Notes: generated by a model from the letters alone, not told the origin. 64,000 bases of DNA from Pristionchus mayeri (GCA_036245805.1 BTRK01000006.1:50337257-50401256), one strand, 5' to 3'; positions 36,495 through 48,832 are shown, counted from the first letter of the stretch. Program-made: numbers and translations.

Positions 36495-38375
36495 TTGTGG
36501 TATTAGGTTGTAACATAAGTTTTGTCGCATTTCGGAGGTTCACAATATTTCCATGAAGGATACTTCTCAAACATTATCAATGCCTGACCTCCTAGTATAT
36601 GTTTGGGGTGTTCATGCACATTCAAACCATAGGGTAGAGCTGAACTGCGCACGCTGGCTATGCGAAAAATATTAATATGAACTGATTTAAATTTGGTGCA
36701 GATTTTATTAATTCGTTTGATCGGGTGCTAGTTCGCAGAGATGAATAATGAACCAAACTTCTACAGCATGGTGATATACCCCGTCAATGCTCTTTCAAAA
36801 TATACGCCAGATATGGTGCTATGTTGAGCGGAACCAAAGATATACTTCACTGAGTGTAAGGTTAGCCGCTGATTCGTAGCCAACTTGACCAACCCTTCTG
36901 AATCCAGAATTGCAACAACAGTGACTAACATAAGTGCGTTCAATTACCACTCATGGAGGTATAATTTATCATTAAACAAGTGAGAGAAAGAACACTCCAC
37001 TTGTGGGAAATTTGAATTTTTATTAATTCAATTCGCGCACAATTTTACCAAAATTTGCAAGTTTAGGTGTTTCGAATTAAAGATTGTCATTCAAAAGCTA
37101 TTTATTTCCAAACTTATCCCAAGTAGATACTAGTAAGGGAAGGGTTTATGGTTCGGATGGACACAACAAATCAGATATTGAACATGTGTGCGAGGTAGGA
37201 ATATGAACAAAGTGCCGATTTCAGTAGTTTAATTTACATACCATCGTTCTGAATGGAGCCACTTATCTCAACAGAACCCAATCTACCCCAAACTTTGTCT
37301 GCACACTGACCACTTTGGGTGAACTATATTCCACCACTACTTGGATCTGGATATCTACTGAGAAGAAAATTCGGCTTGCGAAAGTTTTCGCGACCGTCAC
37401 CAACCATCCACATTATACAAACTCGTCTACATTTCTAGAACGATTTTCGTTTGTCATTATCCGTGAGTGGTTCAAAATTATGCACATATGTAGTACTTTA
37501 CGCAAATCACACAAAATCGGCATAATTTATCCTTTTCAAGAAGAGCTGATGCGTGAAAATGATTTCTAATCCTTATCTCAGTACAACTTTGTCTGACTAA
37601 TGTGCCTCCTCAACTGCCTTGACAGGACTGAAGTAAAGCGCGTAAGAAAGAGTACGAAGGCCCTCACTGATGATGAATAACGAAATTGAGATTAAATTAA
37701 TTCGAAGAATTTCTGAGGTTAAAATGCATAAGAGATTGGACGCGACAAAACTTATGTTACAACCTGATATATTTAAAATCGCAGTCACTCTTCATTTCTC
37801 GTACTCCCGTTTATTCGAACCTGTTCGAGAAATGAAGAAAATTCGCATGTTTGACTAATATGTCAGCATTAGCTCTTTTTTCTTTCACCAGTCAGGTCCT
37901 TCTACGATGGTTAGTGAAATATTCTGAAACTGTTTCCACGATTCCATGTTCATCATTGCCCCATTTCTCCGTCTAGCTCACTCACTTCTCGAATACTATC
38001 GCTATTTCATTGCTACATGTTTATTCGATTATTAGCGTGCAGTTCCTTTCTAGTCACAATTCCTGTATCTCGGACGCATCATTTCCCGCTCCCCGTGTTT
38101 ATGTTGTATTTGTAATTATGTTTATTATGATAATTAAACTATCAAGTGTCATGAAAATGCACTTTTGCCTAGATTCAGTTTGATTCCACACTCTTTCATT
38201 TTTGACCAATGTAGTTGAGCCATTTACTATTTCATTCGCCACTCTAAGGCTGATTCATTAATCTTTCCACTATCTCAATTGTTTCGCCAGCCAAAGCAGA
38301 ATAGCGAATGTTTGGTTAATAAATCACGTCCTTCTCTGTAAATTGATGCGGGCGAGAGCATTGAGAATATATGTA
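36495..38375. other. Intergenic, no supported gene
   Basis: AT-rich sequence downstream of sad-1. Several open frames under 100 codons lack codon structure, domains or convincing splice sites. The sad-1 3' UTR must start here; I do not see a canonical AATAAA close to the stop. Confidence 0.5.
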
Positions 38376-39450
38376 CAGTCGCGCCGGAAAGTCACCGTAC
38401 ACTTTTTGAATGTGTTGTATATTTTTGCCCAGGAATCACTCTGGCACTCAGGCATGATGTACCAAATCCATAGGAGATTATGATCATGGTATTAAGGTAT
38501 GACGTCATCGCATAGTTATTGCGTAGTGATGACGCAATCAATCCGCACTTTTTCAAAACGGCATTATTCTTACATAGATTTTTTCCTGTTCGCCATACTT
38601 TCTGTGATTGGAAATATGACCGAGGCCTACCCAGATTAATTTTTTGAAGGTGCTGCTCGGTCGCACATTTGCTGCAGCGAAGCTGCAAAAACAGGATCTG
38701 AAATTCGGAACTCGGCTTCTAGAGTAGCTAGAGACCCCAAAGCATCAAAATGATCGTCATCACGATTACACATGATACTGAGAATATGAATACGATATCT
38801 CATAATTTGCCCTCAGGGCATCAAAAAATCACTTTTTTGCATGACCATTTTTTGGACATCCATAACTTTAAGGAAAAGTTTGGTAAAAATCTGATTTTTA
38901 TCTGATAATGTTCAAAATGTATTGAGCAACTGAATTCCAACTTTTCAGAGCGTTTGGATATCTTTCCGGGCCGCGGCGTGTGTTTTTCGGAGGCATACTA
39001 GGGTCGGGAATCACCCTGTTTACGCACTCGTCGTCGTCTGCACTCTCTCGCCCATAGGGGTAAAAAAGGTGTTTCAAGACCCTAGTATACCTCCGAAAAA
39101 CGCACGCCGCGGCCCGGAAAGATATCCAAACGCTCTAAAAAGTTGGAATTCAGTTACTCAATACATTTTGAACACAAAAAATTAATCTGGGTAGGCCTCG
39201 GTCATATCTCCAATCACAGAAAGTATGGCGAGCAGAAAAAAATCTATGTAAGAATAATGCCGTTTTGAAAAAGTGCAGATTGATTGCGTCATCACTACGC
39301 AATAACTATGCGATGACGTCATACCATAATACCATGATCATAATCTCCTATGGATTTGGTACATCATACCTGAGTGCCAGAATGATGCATTTCCTGGGCA
39401 AAAAGATACAACACATTCAAAAAGTGTACGGTGACTTTCCGGCGCGACTG
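38376..39450. mobile_element. TA-flanked palindromic transposon (Tc1/mariner-like ends)
   Basis: cagtcgcgccggaaagtcac at the left end and gtgactttccggcgcgactg at the right end are perfect inverted repeats, each flanked outside by TA (38374-38375 and 39451-39452). TA duplication and CAGT ends are typical of Tc1/mariner derivatives. The arms extend about 300 bases. A second inverted pair lies inside (gcgtttggatatctttccgg at 38951 and ccggaaagatatccaaacgc at 39114). No transposase is present. Confidence 0.8.
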
Positions 39451-39464
39451 TATATATAACACAC

Positions 39465-40546
39465 GTATCACGAGTCAGTGGAGGTGTGCGGGAACATTTT
39501 GAAAATTTGTATCACGAATTTGGCCCATACTATGGTAGTATAATACCCTGGAGTGATGATTTCGAAAAATATAGGTGATTTGTCCCAGAGCCGGCTTTTA
39601 GAAATTTCCCGGTTTTGTGCCGTATCTCTGCTCCCAGTTGAGCTAGAAATGGCAATGGGCTTAAAATGTGTGGAAAATTATTTTGAACAACTTTTATGTT
39701 GACAGCTTTTGTGTGCGATGGCAATTGAAAATGTTATGGTAAAAAGTCCATTTTTTCAAGCAAAAAAATAAATTTTTTCGACATCACGCAGGAAACTTGC
39801 AGCGGATTTTCTTTGCATATTTCGAAATAAGAAGTCAACCTGCATTATATAAAAAATTAGCAAAGAAATTGAAGGGTAGATTTGCATTGTAATTTTGGGT
39901 CAAAGGTGGAACTTTGGCAAAATCGCAAAAATAATTATTTTCAAATTCTTTCCAAATGTACACCTTGAAATTTTTATGAACTTTTAAATTCGAAATGCAT
40001 ATATTTACGGTGTCTAAAGATAGTATTAAGTGAAAAAAATAAGTTTTGAAAGAATTTGAAAATAATGATTTTTGCGATTTTGCCAAAGTTCCACATTTGG
40101 CCTAAAATTACAATGCAAATCTACCCTTAAATTTCTTTGCAATTTTTTTATATAATGTAGGTTGACTTCTTCTTTCGAAATATGCAAGGAAAATCCGCTG
40201 CAAGTCTCCTACGTGATGTCGAAAAAAATTATTTCTTGCTTGAAAAAATGGACTTTTTACCATAACATTTTCAAATGCCATCGCACACAAAAGCTGTCAA
40301 CATAAAAGTTGTTCAAAATAATTTTCCACACATTTTAAGCCCATTGCCACCTTTCTAGCTCAACTGGGAGCAGAGATACGGTACAAAACCGGGAAATTTC
40401 TAAAAGCCGGCTCTGGGACAAATCACCTATATTTTTCGAAATCATCACTCCAGGGTATTATACTACCATAGTATGGGCCAAATTCGTGATACAAATTTTC
40501 AAAATGTTCCCGAGGGGCCTATTTTTCATCCACTGACTCGTGATAC
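39465..40546. mobile_element. Fold-back element E2
   Basis: Ends are gtatcacgagtcagtgg and ccactgactcgtgatac. The arms are near-perfect reverse complements meeting near 40000, so the 1.08 kb can pair almost end to end. It shares its terminal sequence with the 4.4-kb element at 58.0 kb. It shares the subterminal module agccggcttttag...gagctagaaatgg...caacttttatgttgac with E1 at 8.5 kb. Confidence 0.85.
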
Positions 40547-40996
40547 ACGTGATAAGAAGAAGGACTTTTCATAGTCAAAATACTACATGTGGCATCTATC
40601 CATCCATACTCAAAGTAAAGTCTACGTCAAAATGAAGACAGTAAAGAAGACAGTTTAAAGAAGTTGACTTCCCCATTGCTGTCAAAATAAGGCACAAAGC
40701 TAAGATGGACAGTCAAAGAGCCTGAACTCCCAATGCTCTATGAGCGTCATTCGGAAGACAGATGCCGCCTCGCTTCTAAGTGTGTTTGAGGGCGCGCCTC
40801 ATGAAAAGGACGGGGCAATGAGCCCCCATGCGATAGATATATGAATGCCTGAGATGAAGGAAGCGGAGGAAGAGAGAGAGAGGGGGAGAGCAAAGGGAGA
40901 AGAAAGAAGAAGAAAAAGAAGAGGAGGAAGAGGAGGAGGAGGGGCATAGCGGAAGCGTCGTTGTGCGTCGAGGAAAAACGTGTTCAGTTATCGGCA

Positions 40997-43900
40997 ATGA
41001 TCTACGACGATGACGACCACGACCTGTTCCTCACGCCGCAGGTACGATCTAGAGTTCGTTATTTATGCAATCGTCTCATCACTCTACACACTTTCTCGGA
41101 AGTTGTGAAAGGGTATGATAATGAGGGGGTCGTGGTATATTTTATATATGCCAGAGGCGCGAAGATAAGGTATGCAGGAATTGCAGTGTGAGAGAGCTGT
41201 CGGAACTACTATTGGCTTGCTTTGTTCCTCTTCCTTTCCGTCTTTCAGCCTAGCGTGACTCCACGCGATGATTGACGCTCCTTCTCTATAATACTCCTCT
41301 TCTAGGTCTCGGTCTACTCAGCGACGCGCGGAGGCGCATCAAGGCATATGATCGTGAATGGGAGAAGCCACAGGTATAGACTATTCCGTCCTTCATTCAT
41401 TGTTTCCCGTTGGAAAGAGATAGCGAGAAATAGACAATAGAGGATGTAGAAGAAGCAGCAGTCCGTCGATTGGATTGAATCGGTAATTGGTTGCTTGGCA
41501 GCAAGGGTAGGGGAAGGGAGGGATCAATGATGAAACTTTGCTCATGGGGTGCTTTCGCACTAGAGTTGCGCAATTGCCTCTCCATTTCTAATTTTCACCG
41601 CTGTATGAAGACGAATACCAGAATTTTTAACTCATTTCAATGTTCATCGGTAAATATAGAAGAGGTTCCAAATTTCGCAAAATTCCAGAATCGCTGTGAA
41701 GATCAAGTGTTCCAACAACGACGTCTACCGGGTCTCGCCCGTCTACTGCAACCTCGAACCCGGGCAGTCGGTGCGGCTTCAGGCAAGTATCTCCGCGTTT
41801 CAATCAGACCTCGAAAAGTATCTAAGTAGCATCTAATTTGCCATGCAAATTGATCATCCTATTTACGAGAAAGGAAGAAGAAAGCAGAGGGGAAGTTGCA
41901 AGCTAAACAACACGATACGGTTCTATTTTGGCTTTCGTGCCCTTGTTTCAAGATATCTTTTCATTTCAAGCCTTTTGACTGTTGCATGATAAATAACATT
42001 GAATTTTTTAAGACTGTTAGTTGCTCTTCGAGCTCTCGTTTCACAATCCAATTCCGCCAATCCTCTTTCGGGCCTCTTCTTGACTGGCGTCATGTCATAT
42101 TTCATTGGTAGACCGCATATCTTCTTCTTCTGACCCATCACCCGCCTCCGCTCTTCCCGACCTCTCCCCCTCCCCCCCCCACCACCCCTCCTCTTCTCCT
42201 CCTCTCCTCCCCCCTCCTCCTCTCCTCCTCTCTCCAATCTCTTTCTCCCTCTCTCTCATCGAAAAGTCTCTTTCTCCGTTCTCAAGGGAGTCATCCCAGC
42301 GGAAGCAAAACGAAGACGCTCAGTAAAGCAAGACAAACCAACACTCTGGTTGTGGGCAGATTTAGTGATGATGTAGACTCCAGAGTATTGCGAAAAACTC
42401 CAGAAATAGACGAATATCACGCCAATCACGAGAGAATCGAGCTAAAATCGCCATTCCTGGGAATGGAGCTGAAATCGTGAAATGAGTTTTAACCGGTTTC
42501 GGGCACCCTGAGGCATGTCTGAGTGACTCCCGAATTCTTTTTGTACATGCTTCATTTTGGAGCTCCCTACGTGGGGTCGGATATCGGCATCACCCACTTT
42601 GAGAGCAGTTTTCTTGGATACGGTGTAAGATAGAGCAAAATTGACCTCTGAGTGACCCCAACTCATTTTTTGAGCTCCATCGATCTATACAAACCAAATT
42701 CTCTAAAACCCATTTTTAAGAGTGGTACACTGTAGGTCGATTTTCTCAAAAATGTAGGTAAAGCAGCAGCTCAAATTTTCATAGTAGATGCAGCTCAGCG
42801 AGAGCTTTCCAATAAGTGGTTTGCGAAAAAAATGCGGGCACGGTGGTGAGAGTTTCGCCCTTTTAACTTCGTCTGAATAGTTTGAACTTTATTTTCTACA
42901 AGCGAATTAATTTCACACCGCTCTTTTCGGAGCGCGCGGCCGAAAATGATCGAATTCCTATCGCTATCCCCGTTGAAAATAAAGTTCAAACGATTCAGGC
43001 TAAGTTAAAAGGGCGAAACTCTCACCACCGTGCCCGCATTTTTTTCGCAAACCACTTATTGGAAAGCTCTCGCTGAGCTGCATCTACTGTGAAAATTTGA
43101 GCTGCTGCTTTACCTACATTTTTGAGAAAATCGACCTACAATGTACCACTCTTAAAAATGGGCTTTAGAGAAATTGGTTTGTATAGGTCGATAGAGCTGA
43201 AAAAATGAGTTGCGGTCACTCAGAGGTCAATTTTGCTCTCTCTTACACCGTATCCAAGAAAACTGCTCTCAAAGTGGGTGATGACGATATCCGACCCCAC
43301 GTAGGGAGCTCCAAAATGAAGCATGAGCAAAAAGAATTAGGGGGTCACTCAGATATGCCTCAGGGTGCCCGAAACCGGTTAGAACTCATTTTGCCATTCC
43401 CATGCTCAGCTCGATTCTCTCATGAGAGGCGTGATATTACGTTATCAAAAATTTCAAAGAATAGAAAATAGATAATGTACATGATAATGCGCCAAAAGGC
43501 GATGCGCCAAAATACAGAGGGTTGGGAAAAAGACTAATCCGATCCTTACTGTTAAATTATACATAATTTAACAGTAACGAGAGAACAGTATTTTAGGTGG
43601 TTCGAGATGCCGGATCCCCCGGCACGGACAAGTTGGTGGTCATCTACCGGCCAAGTCGATACTCCAACCCCAGAGACGCTTTCAAGGTTGGCCAGCTAGA
43701 CGTGAAATTATGCAAACTCAAGTATAGGTAGAACTAAATGTTGATGCTTCTTTGCTCTGGAATAGCTTCCCCGTTCACTTTATTATGCGCACTCTCCAGC
43801 ATTGCAATCGCTTGTTCCATTGAATCTCGTCCCTCTTTCCCATCATGAATTATCGTCCAATCCATCACCACAATTTGCAGAAACGTGAAGGTCGTGACGA

Positions 43901-44887
43901 TTCGGACATCAAAAAGAAGCTGATTGGACTGCTCGCAAAGGACGATCGAGTTGGTTGTTTTTAGAATTCTAGAAATGAAACCACGGTTACTTCATTGGTG
44001 AAATGAAGATACTGTAGAATTTCGAAATCTACTTGCAATCAGGCAAAACTTCCCCGCAAAAAAACCCCATTGTTGACACGTTTCCTCGCACGGGTCATGA
44101 TTCCGCAGAGAACCAACTCTCACTGGGCTGAAATATGATGGATGATCATGGGCAGAACAACGAAAAGAGGGAAACAAACGTCGAATATTTCTTTCCTCAT
44201 TCTCGCTAGATCAGCTGACTAGAGAGTCCATATAATGAAGAAACCGTCGTATCGCATCATTGATTTTTGATCTTTATTCTCTGTAGCCGGAAGACGGCAC
44301 CGCTCCTCCTCCTCCTCCGCTTCCTCTGGCAGGTCCGCCCCGAGAAGACGGCGCTTCTTCACCTCCTCCGTTCATCGATGGCGCACCCGAGCCGCAGTGC
44401 ACCGTGCACCCCAACCCGCCTCCACCAGCCCCAGCTCCCGCACCACCACCACCACCGGCCACTCTCCACCACCTTGCTCCTTCGTTCTCAGAACGCCGTG
44501 GTCGCTCCCGGCCGCCGCCGCGCGTACCGACCAGCGCACCCCCGCCCATCGGTGCACATTTTTGGTTTATTCACACTAAGTTGGACGCTTCTACCACACA
44601 CTTTCAGTTGCCAGATTGGCACCTCTGTGTCCATAACTGACATGAAATGGATGAAACAAGCATATTTAGGAATCCCGCCTCCCCTCTTCGCGTCCAAGTC
44701 GGTGCGTCGCAAGCAGGCCCCGCAGCTGCAGCAGCAGCAGCAGCAGCATGCGCCACCCGTCCCCGTCAACGGTCCACCTCCGACTCCGCCGCCCACTGGG
44801 CCTCCTTCATCTAGACGATCGAACCGAGCAACGAGCGTGAAAAAGCGCACGAAAACTGAGGAGCCGCAGAGAAAGAACAGCCAATAA
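40997..44887 (+). CDS. MSP-domain protein with proline-rich tail (SSP type)
   Basis: Seven exons join in frame: 40997-41041, 41306-41373, 41689-41782, 43597-43686, 43881-43949, 44287-44551 and 44670-44887 (TAA), giving 282 residues. Residues 8-120 form an SSP-like MSP domain: LFLTPQVSVYSATRGGASRH, IAVKIKCSNNDVYRVSPVY, NLEPGQSVRLQVVRDAGSPG, DKLVVIYRP. The rest is low complexity: long proline runs, a Gln6 tract from a CAG repeat (about 44728-44747) and a basic tail ending EEPQRKNSQ. MSP and SSP proteins act in nematode sperm and in cytoskeletal contacts; this role is inferred from the domain. Exon 3 ends CAG/GCAAGT, a GC-AG intron. That intron (1.8 kb) contains a 1.0-kb palindrome. Confidence 0.82.
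41048..41165. repeat. Palindromic MITE copy in MSP-gene intron 1
   Basis: tctagagttcgttatttatg at the left, then actctacacactttctcgg facing gggtatgataatgagggg and gtcgtggtat at the right. It is a diverged member of the tagagttcgagaaacgata family, starting a few bases after the exon 1 donor. Confidence 0.5.
42416..43437. mobile_element. Fold-back element in MSP-gene intron 3
   Basis: Ends are atcacgccaatcacgagaga and tctctcatgagaggcgtgat. Arms of about 480 bases are near-perfect reverse complements (for example gtagggagctccaaaatgaag against the left arm near 42550) and meet near 42895. No coding capacity beyond mirrored shadow frames. Confidence 0.85.
44195..44275. repeat. Palindromic MITE copy in MSP-gene intron 5
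   Basis: cctcattctcgctagatcag faces gactagagagtccatataat, followed by gaagaaaccgtcgtatcg. A diverged member of the hairpin family whose reference copy is at 23057. Confidence 0.45.
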
Positions 44888-45256
44888 CCTTTTTTTTCGT
44901 TTAAGAGAATGACCATCCCATAAAGTTAAGGTGCTTTTTTCAAGCAACTCGTCAGTCGCATAAAACTTATTGCACACTATGTTGTTACTCGGAACAATGC
45001 GGAAGAAACAGCATAGAAAAGAGAAGGTTGAATCTCCCGGAACAGCGTTGAGGGATTACGGGGGGTCTCTCGTAAGAGGGAATGAATGATGAATCGAGAG
45101 AGGAGAAAAATAGACTGAGTTGGAGAATACGTATGATTCGAGGAACGTTGTGTACTAAACTTCGCTAAAGTGAGAACGTCTTACGTTTTGCAAAGTATGA
45201 CACTAGAGGGGTGAGCGTTGGACGCTCGGACAAGGGTTGGTTCGAGAGAACTACGA

Positions 45257-48200
45257 TTAGTTGATACCAGTGGCGCGAAGGTTGTGATTGACGATGTGGG
45301 AAACAGCCGATGAGAAGACCCTGAAAAATTATAGATTTAAAAATTGCTAAAATAAGATATTTTTGCTTCGAGTACGAGGTCCACACGAGTAATATAGTCA
45401 CTTGATAACCAAAAATCGGTTTTCATGTACCTTCTCAGTATTTATCAGTACTGTGTTTAGCAATCTATGTATGAAAATTTTGTGGAAGTCAGTGACTTCA
45501 AGTTACCATTTCGATGATCGTCCAGCAAGTACTCACGTTTTCTGAGCTTGTACCCAAAATGGGTTGTATCGGAGATAATAAATTTGAACTCTGGTGCTTG
45601 CTGTCTAGTTTTTAGTCATGATAAAAGAATCGAGTATACATCACGCAAATTTAGCGCTCAAAATGTGAGCAAGGGGAGCAATGAAGAGCTTGAAGAGGCA
45701 TCCACATGTTAGATGTGTTGCGATATGATTTTGAAATAAATACACACCTATCCATGAGATCCGTGTCGGTGGCCTGCGTGGTGAAGGAGTAGAAGCGGTG
45801 CTTCCGATGCACGTAGTGGGCGAATGTTTTCTGCACGAACTTGCACGCGTCCTCGTCCGTGTTATCGCCTGAATTGCTCATTTCAATTCAATTCACTCAT
45901 TTATCAAATCAGGCATCCATGGGCGATACTATACATAGGCTTTGCCCAACAATGGGGGCAAATGCCTCTCGCGCAATCGTTCACCACGGGGGCGCTTTCA
46001 AAACGCCTAGAATGTGCGAGAATGATTGTTCTCGGGAACAGTTTGCTAAATTATTTATGTAGTTTACACGCGAATCAATGACAAGCCACTGTTTTACTTA
46101 TTCCTATTCAGTATCAGTAACTTTACCGTTGTAGTTATGGAAGCATCGCATGAGCGGCACGGACTTCAGCTTTTCCTGCAATCCAGCTGGTCAAAATGCG
46201 TTTCAATTTTTAAGTTTAACCCCTATAGATCGAGAGACGATACTATGTGCTCTTCATTATACCGAGAGAAAGATTGTGTGGAATCAAGAGATGATTTCAA
46301 TCTCGAGTGAACAACATGAACTAACAACGAAAATGTCGTGTTTGTTCAGGAAGAGGACGATTGAAGCCTTCTTGAATATTTCCGAAACCACGAGAGTCTT
46401 GAAGATCTCGAAGTTCTGCATCATCCGGTTCTGAAATAAAAATAGCGATGCATTTGGTTGAATCGTATACATTCGTCTATTACTTCTTCTACTATAGCAC
46501 CACCATGTGGTCTCGTGGTGTAGTGGTTATCACGTCTGCTTCACACGCAGAAGGTCGCCGGTTCGATCCCGGCCGAGACCTTTCTTTTCGCATATTTTGT
46601 TTACCCTTTATCCTTTTTTTCGCTCAATAATTATATCGGCTTTTACTAAAGGGGCTAAATTTATAAATTAATTATACTAAATTTTCGAAAAAAAGGTATC
46701 TGCCGGGATCGAACCGGCGACCTTCTGCGTGTGAAGCAGACGTGATAACCACTACACCACGAGACCAATATTCGTCTATTGTACTTTACACCGAAACTCA
46801 CCATCGAGGGATCTTCCGGATCCTGCATGTCGAAGTCGGACAGCGCGCAGACGAACATGAGCATGTCGACGTTGTCGAAGACGTGAATCCATTTTCGGCG
46901 CTCGTTTCGCTGACCTCCAACATCGACCATTCTGAAAAAGAGAAACTACTAAGGTATACAAGGAATGTTCACGAGACTGAGTCCGCAGGAAAAACGCAAT
47001 GCCACTAGCAGATTGGTTTATCCAGTCTGAGATTCTATTTAGGTGTAATCTCAGACTGGATAAACCAATCTGCTTTTCACCAGACAAGAATCAAAATTGG
47101 CGAAAATTTGTAATATCAATTTCTCAAACCATTCACTCACTGGAAAAACAGTCGCCTGTGCTCAAACTCCAGCTCGGTAATGCCGACAGTGCGGAATCTG
47201 AAGAGATTTTTTTTAATATTTAATTTGTTTAAATAGTAATGTATTCAAACCTGCAGTGCAGCACATCTTGAGTGGTCGGAACATAATTAGTCTCGCCTAT
47301 TCGAGAGATGTTGTCCAAGACACTGAAAGGCGGTGTTCAATCCTCAATCTTTATCACCAACACATTAAGCGCCGTGTAGGAGAGATCAAAGGAGAGTACG
47401 TTTTTTTCTTTCCTTGCAGAACTTACTATTTCGCACAATCCAGCAGCGGGAATTGGAAACGCCGCACGTAGGTTGCTTGGATCTGGTTACAATTCCAGAT
47501 TCGCTCCATACACCGGGAGATGCCGAGGGGGATCATAACATTCTGAAATATTTATTTACTGAAAAGGATACGATCATTGTATTGTAGAACGAGCATCGTC
47601 CTACATCAGCGAATTTTAATGTGACCGTCCTAAAAACCAGTTTCGGTCCTGGAGTGACATTCACCTACTCCAATATAACTGGATTTTTCAGTTCGACGAA
47701 ATTGGGTGTTGATACTAACATTTCGAAGAAATATAATATTACGCCTCACTTCATCTTCAGGTTGAACCGTTTTGAAGTACGCGTAGAATCGCTGGATGTC
47801 TTCCTAGAAATTAACAATGAATATATTTTGCGGGGTAAGCTTTTCAAAATTCCACTGAAAGTCTCAACTTTCTCACGCTTTCCCAAATTGTGCTCTGTTC
47901 TGAGGATAAACATTCCACCCCCGCCTTTTTCTCTCTGTCTCTGTCTTGTTTTCCAAGATATATCGCTTTTTAATCTCGATAGGAGCTCGTTTCTAGCAAA
48001 CACATTTTTTGGAGCGGAAGTAAGGCTTAATCGTTACATTTTCTCACGCAAATGCAGTCGAAAATGTCCTGCAAGCGAAAAAAGTCTGTCTTAGCCGCGG
48101 CTTACGGAAGCTTATCATCAATCTTCGGGATGTTGTCAACTGTGTTCAAATATGTTCAGATAGTGCTATCCAAGCCAATGCTAGTTGAATTCTACAGGTA

Positions 48201-48832
48201 CCTTTAGCGTAGAATATAATCAAGAGAGGAATGTAACAAGTGTCTACAATTTAAGAAATACAAAGATTTTACGTTAACAAAATTTACAGAAAGACAAAAA
48301 TCATACTTGGGTTGATATCTCGTGGCGGAAGTCGAATTGAACGCATGCTTTGATGAGTTGATCCATCGCTTCGAGCGCGTTGCTGTGAATCGTTGTCCGG
48401 TACATCGTCAGCATGTCCTCGCTGAACCCGTTGAGGTGCAGGATTCTGAAGGTCAAACGATAGTTGTTCGTCCACAAACCCGATTTTGTTTGGGCAGCAT
48501 TTTATTTCGATTTCTTAGCTTTCTTCAATATTATTGATTTCTTCAATTATCGTTTTTCTTGAATATGTTTCAAAAGTTTTCGCATTTACCTCATCTGCTT
48601 GAAGATCGTCGTCTTTCCACATTCAGATCCTCCTGAAATTTGCAACTTCATCAGAAAATCGTGCAAATTCGAAAATTTACCAACAACATTACAGATTGAA
48701 GAATAAAGATTACAATCGCCCACCTAGTAGGAGAATCTTGAACTTCTTCTGGTTCTCCGCGTGGTTCCTGGCTAGGGCCGCGTCTATTTTCCTCGAGTTA
48801 GCGCTCGATATCTGTAGTGTGGCGAGTCTCAT
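45257..48832 (-). CDS. Heterotrimeric G-protein alpha subunit, divergent
   Basis: Eleven exons on the minus strand: 48724-48832, 48590-48632, 48307-48445, 47427-47542, 47251-47322, 47141-47197, 46802-46931, 46329-46430, 46127-46175, 45748-45868 and 45257-45320 (TAA). Phases close to 333 residues. Motifs: P-loop GGSECGKTT (37-45; usually GAGESGKS), switch I with catalytic Arg160 (VLHCRFRTVG), switch [14 protein letters not shown] with Gln186, NKHD at 251-254 and TQATDT at 303-308. The C-terminus [10 protein letters not shown] has no pertussis-toxin Cys. The N-terminus [10 protein letters not shown] lacks the Gly2/Cys3 lipidation signal. The helical domain between exons 3 and 4 is about 20 residues short, so a small exon may be missing from the model. 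It converges tail-to-tail with the MSP gene, 369 bases apart. Confidence 0.87.
46215..46315. repeat. Palindromic MITE copy in G-alpha intron
   Basis: tcgagagacgatactatgtg, then ctcttcattataccgagaga facing gaaagattgtgtggaatcaa and agatgatttcaatctcgag. A diverged member of the tagagttcgagaaacgata hairpin family, between the exons at 46127 and 46329. Confidence 0.45.
46509..46580 (+). tRNA. tRNA-Val (anticodon CAC)
   Basis: A 72-base cloverleaf with acceptor stem GGTCTCG/CGAGACC fully paired, a D arm, anticodon stem TCTGC/GCAGA with loop TTCACAC (anticodon CAC), and T arm GCCGG-TTCGATC-CCGGC. A T-run (ttttttt) follows within 45 bases as a possible RNA polymerase III terminator. It lies in an intron of the G-alpha gene, on the opposite strand to that gene. 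Confidence 0.93.
46695..46766 (-). tRNA. tRNA-Val (anticodon CAC), second copy with imperfect acceptor stem
   Basis: Identical to the copy at 46509 from the 5' end through the T arm, but the 3' acceptor strand is AGATACC instead of CGAGACC. Two of seven acceptor pairs (G7-A and C4-T) are therefore lost. On the minus strand a tttttttcg run follows directly after the 3' end. It may be a pseudogene or a weak gene. The two copies form an inverted pair about 115 bases apart. Confidence 0.75.

Noticed and set aside
42795..43076. Two near-identical 64-codon proteins on opposite strands
   Set aside because: They are mirror shadows of the palindromic arms. The same holds for paired frames at 8.7-9.6, 19.0-19.7 and 38.4-39.5 kb.
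43687..43728. Longer MSP exon 4 ending at the gtagaa donor
   Set aside because: Using this donor puts the next exon out of frame with an early stop. The gttggc donor at 43687 keeps the proline-rich exons open.
44274..44549. Gly-rich minus-strand frame opposite the MSP gene
   Set aside because: It is the complement of the proline-rich exon, whose plus-strand reading is fixed by splice phase on both sides.
48061..48190. Missing G-alpha helical-domain exon
   Set aside because: I searched the minus strand between exons 3 and 4 and saw no convincing exon of about 20 codons. The model already closes in phase without one.
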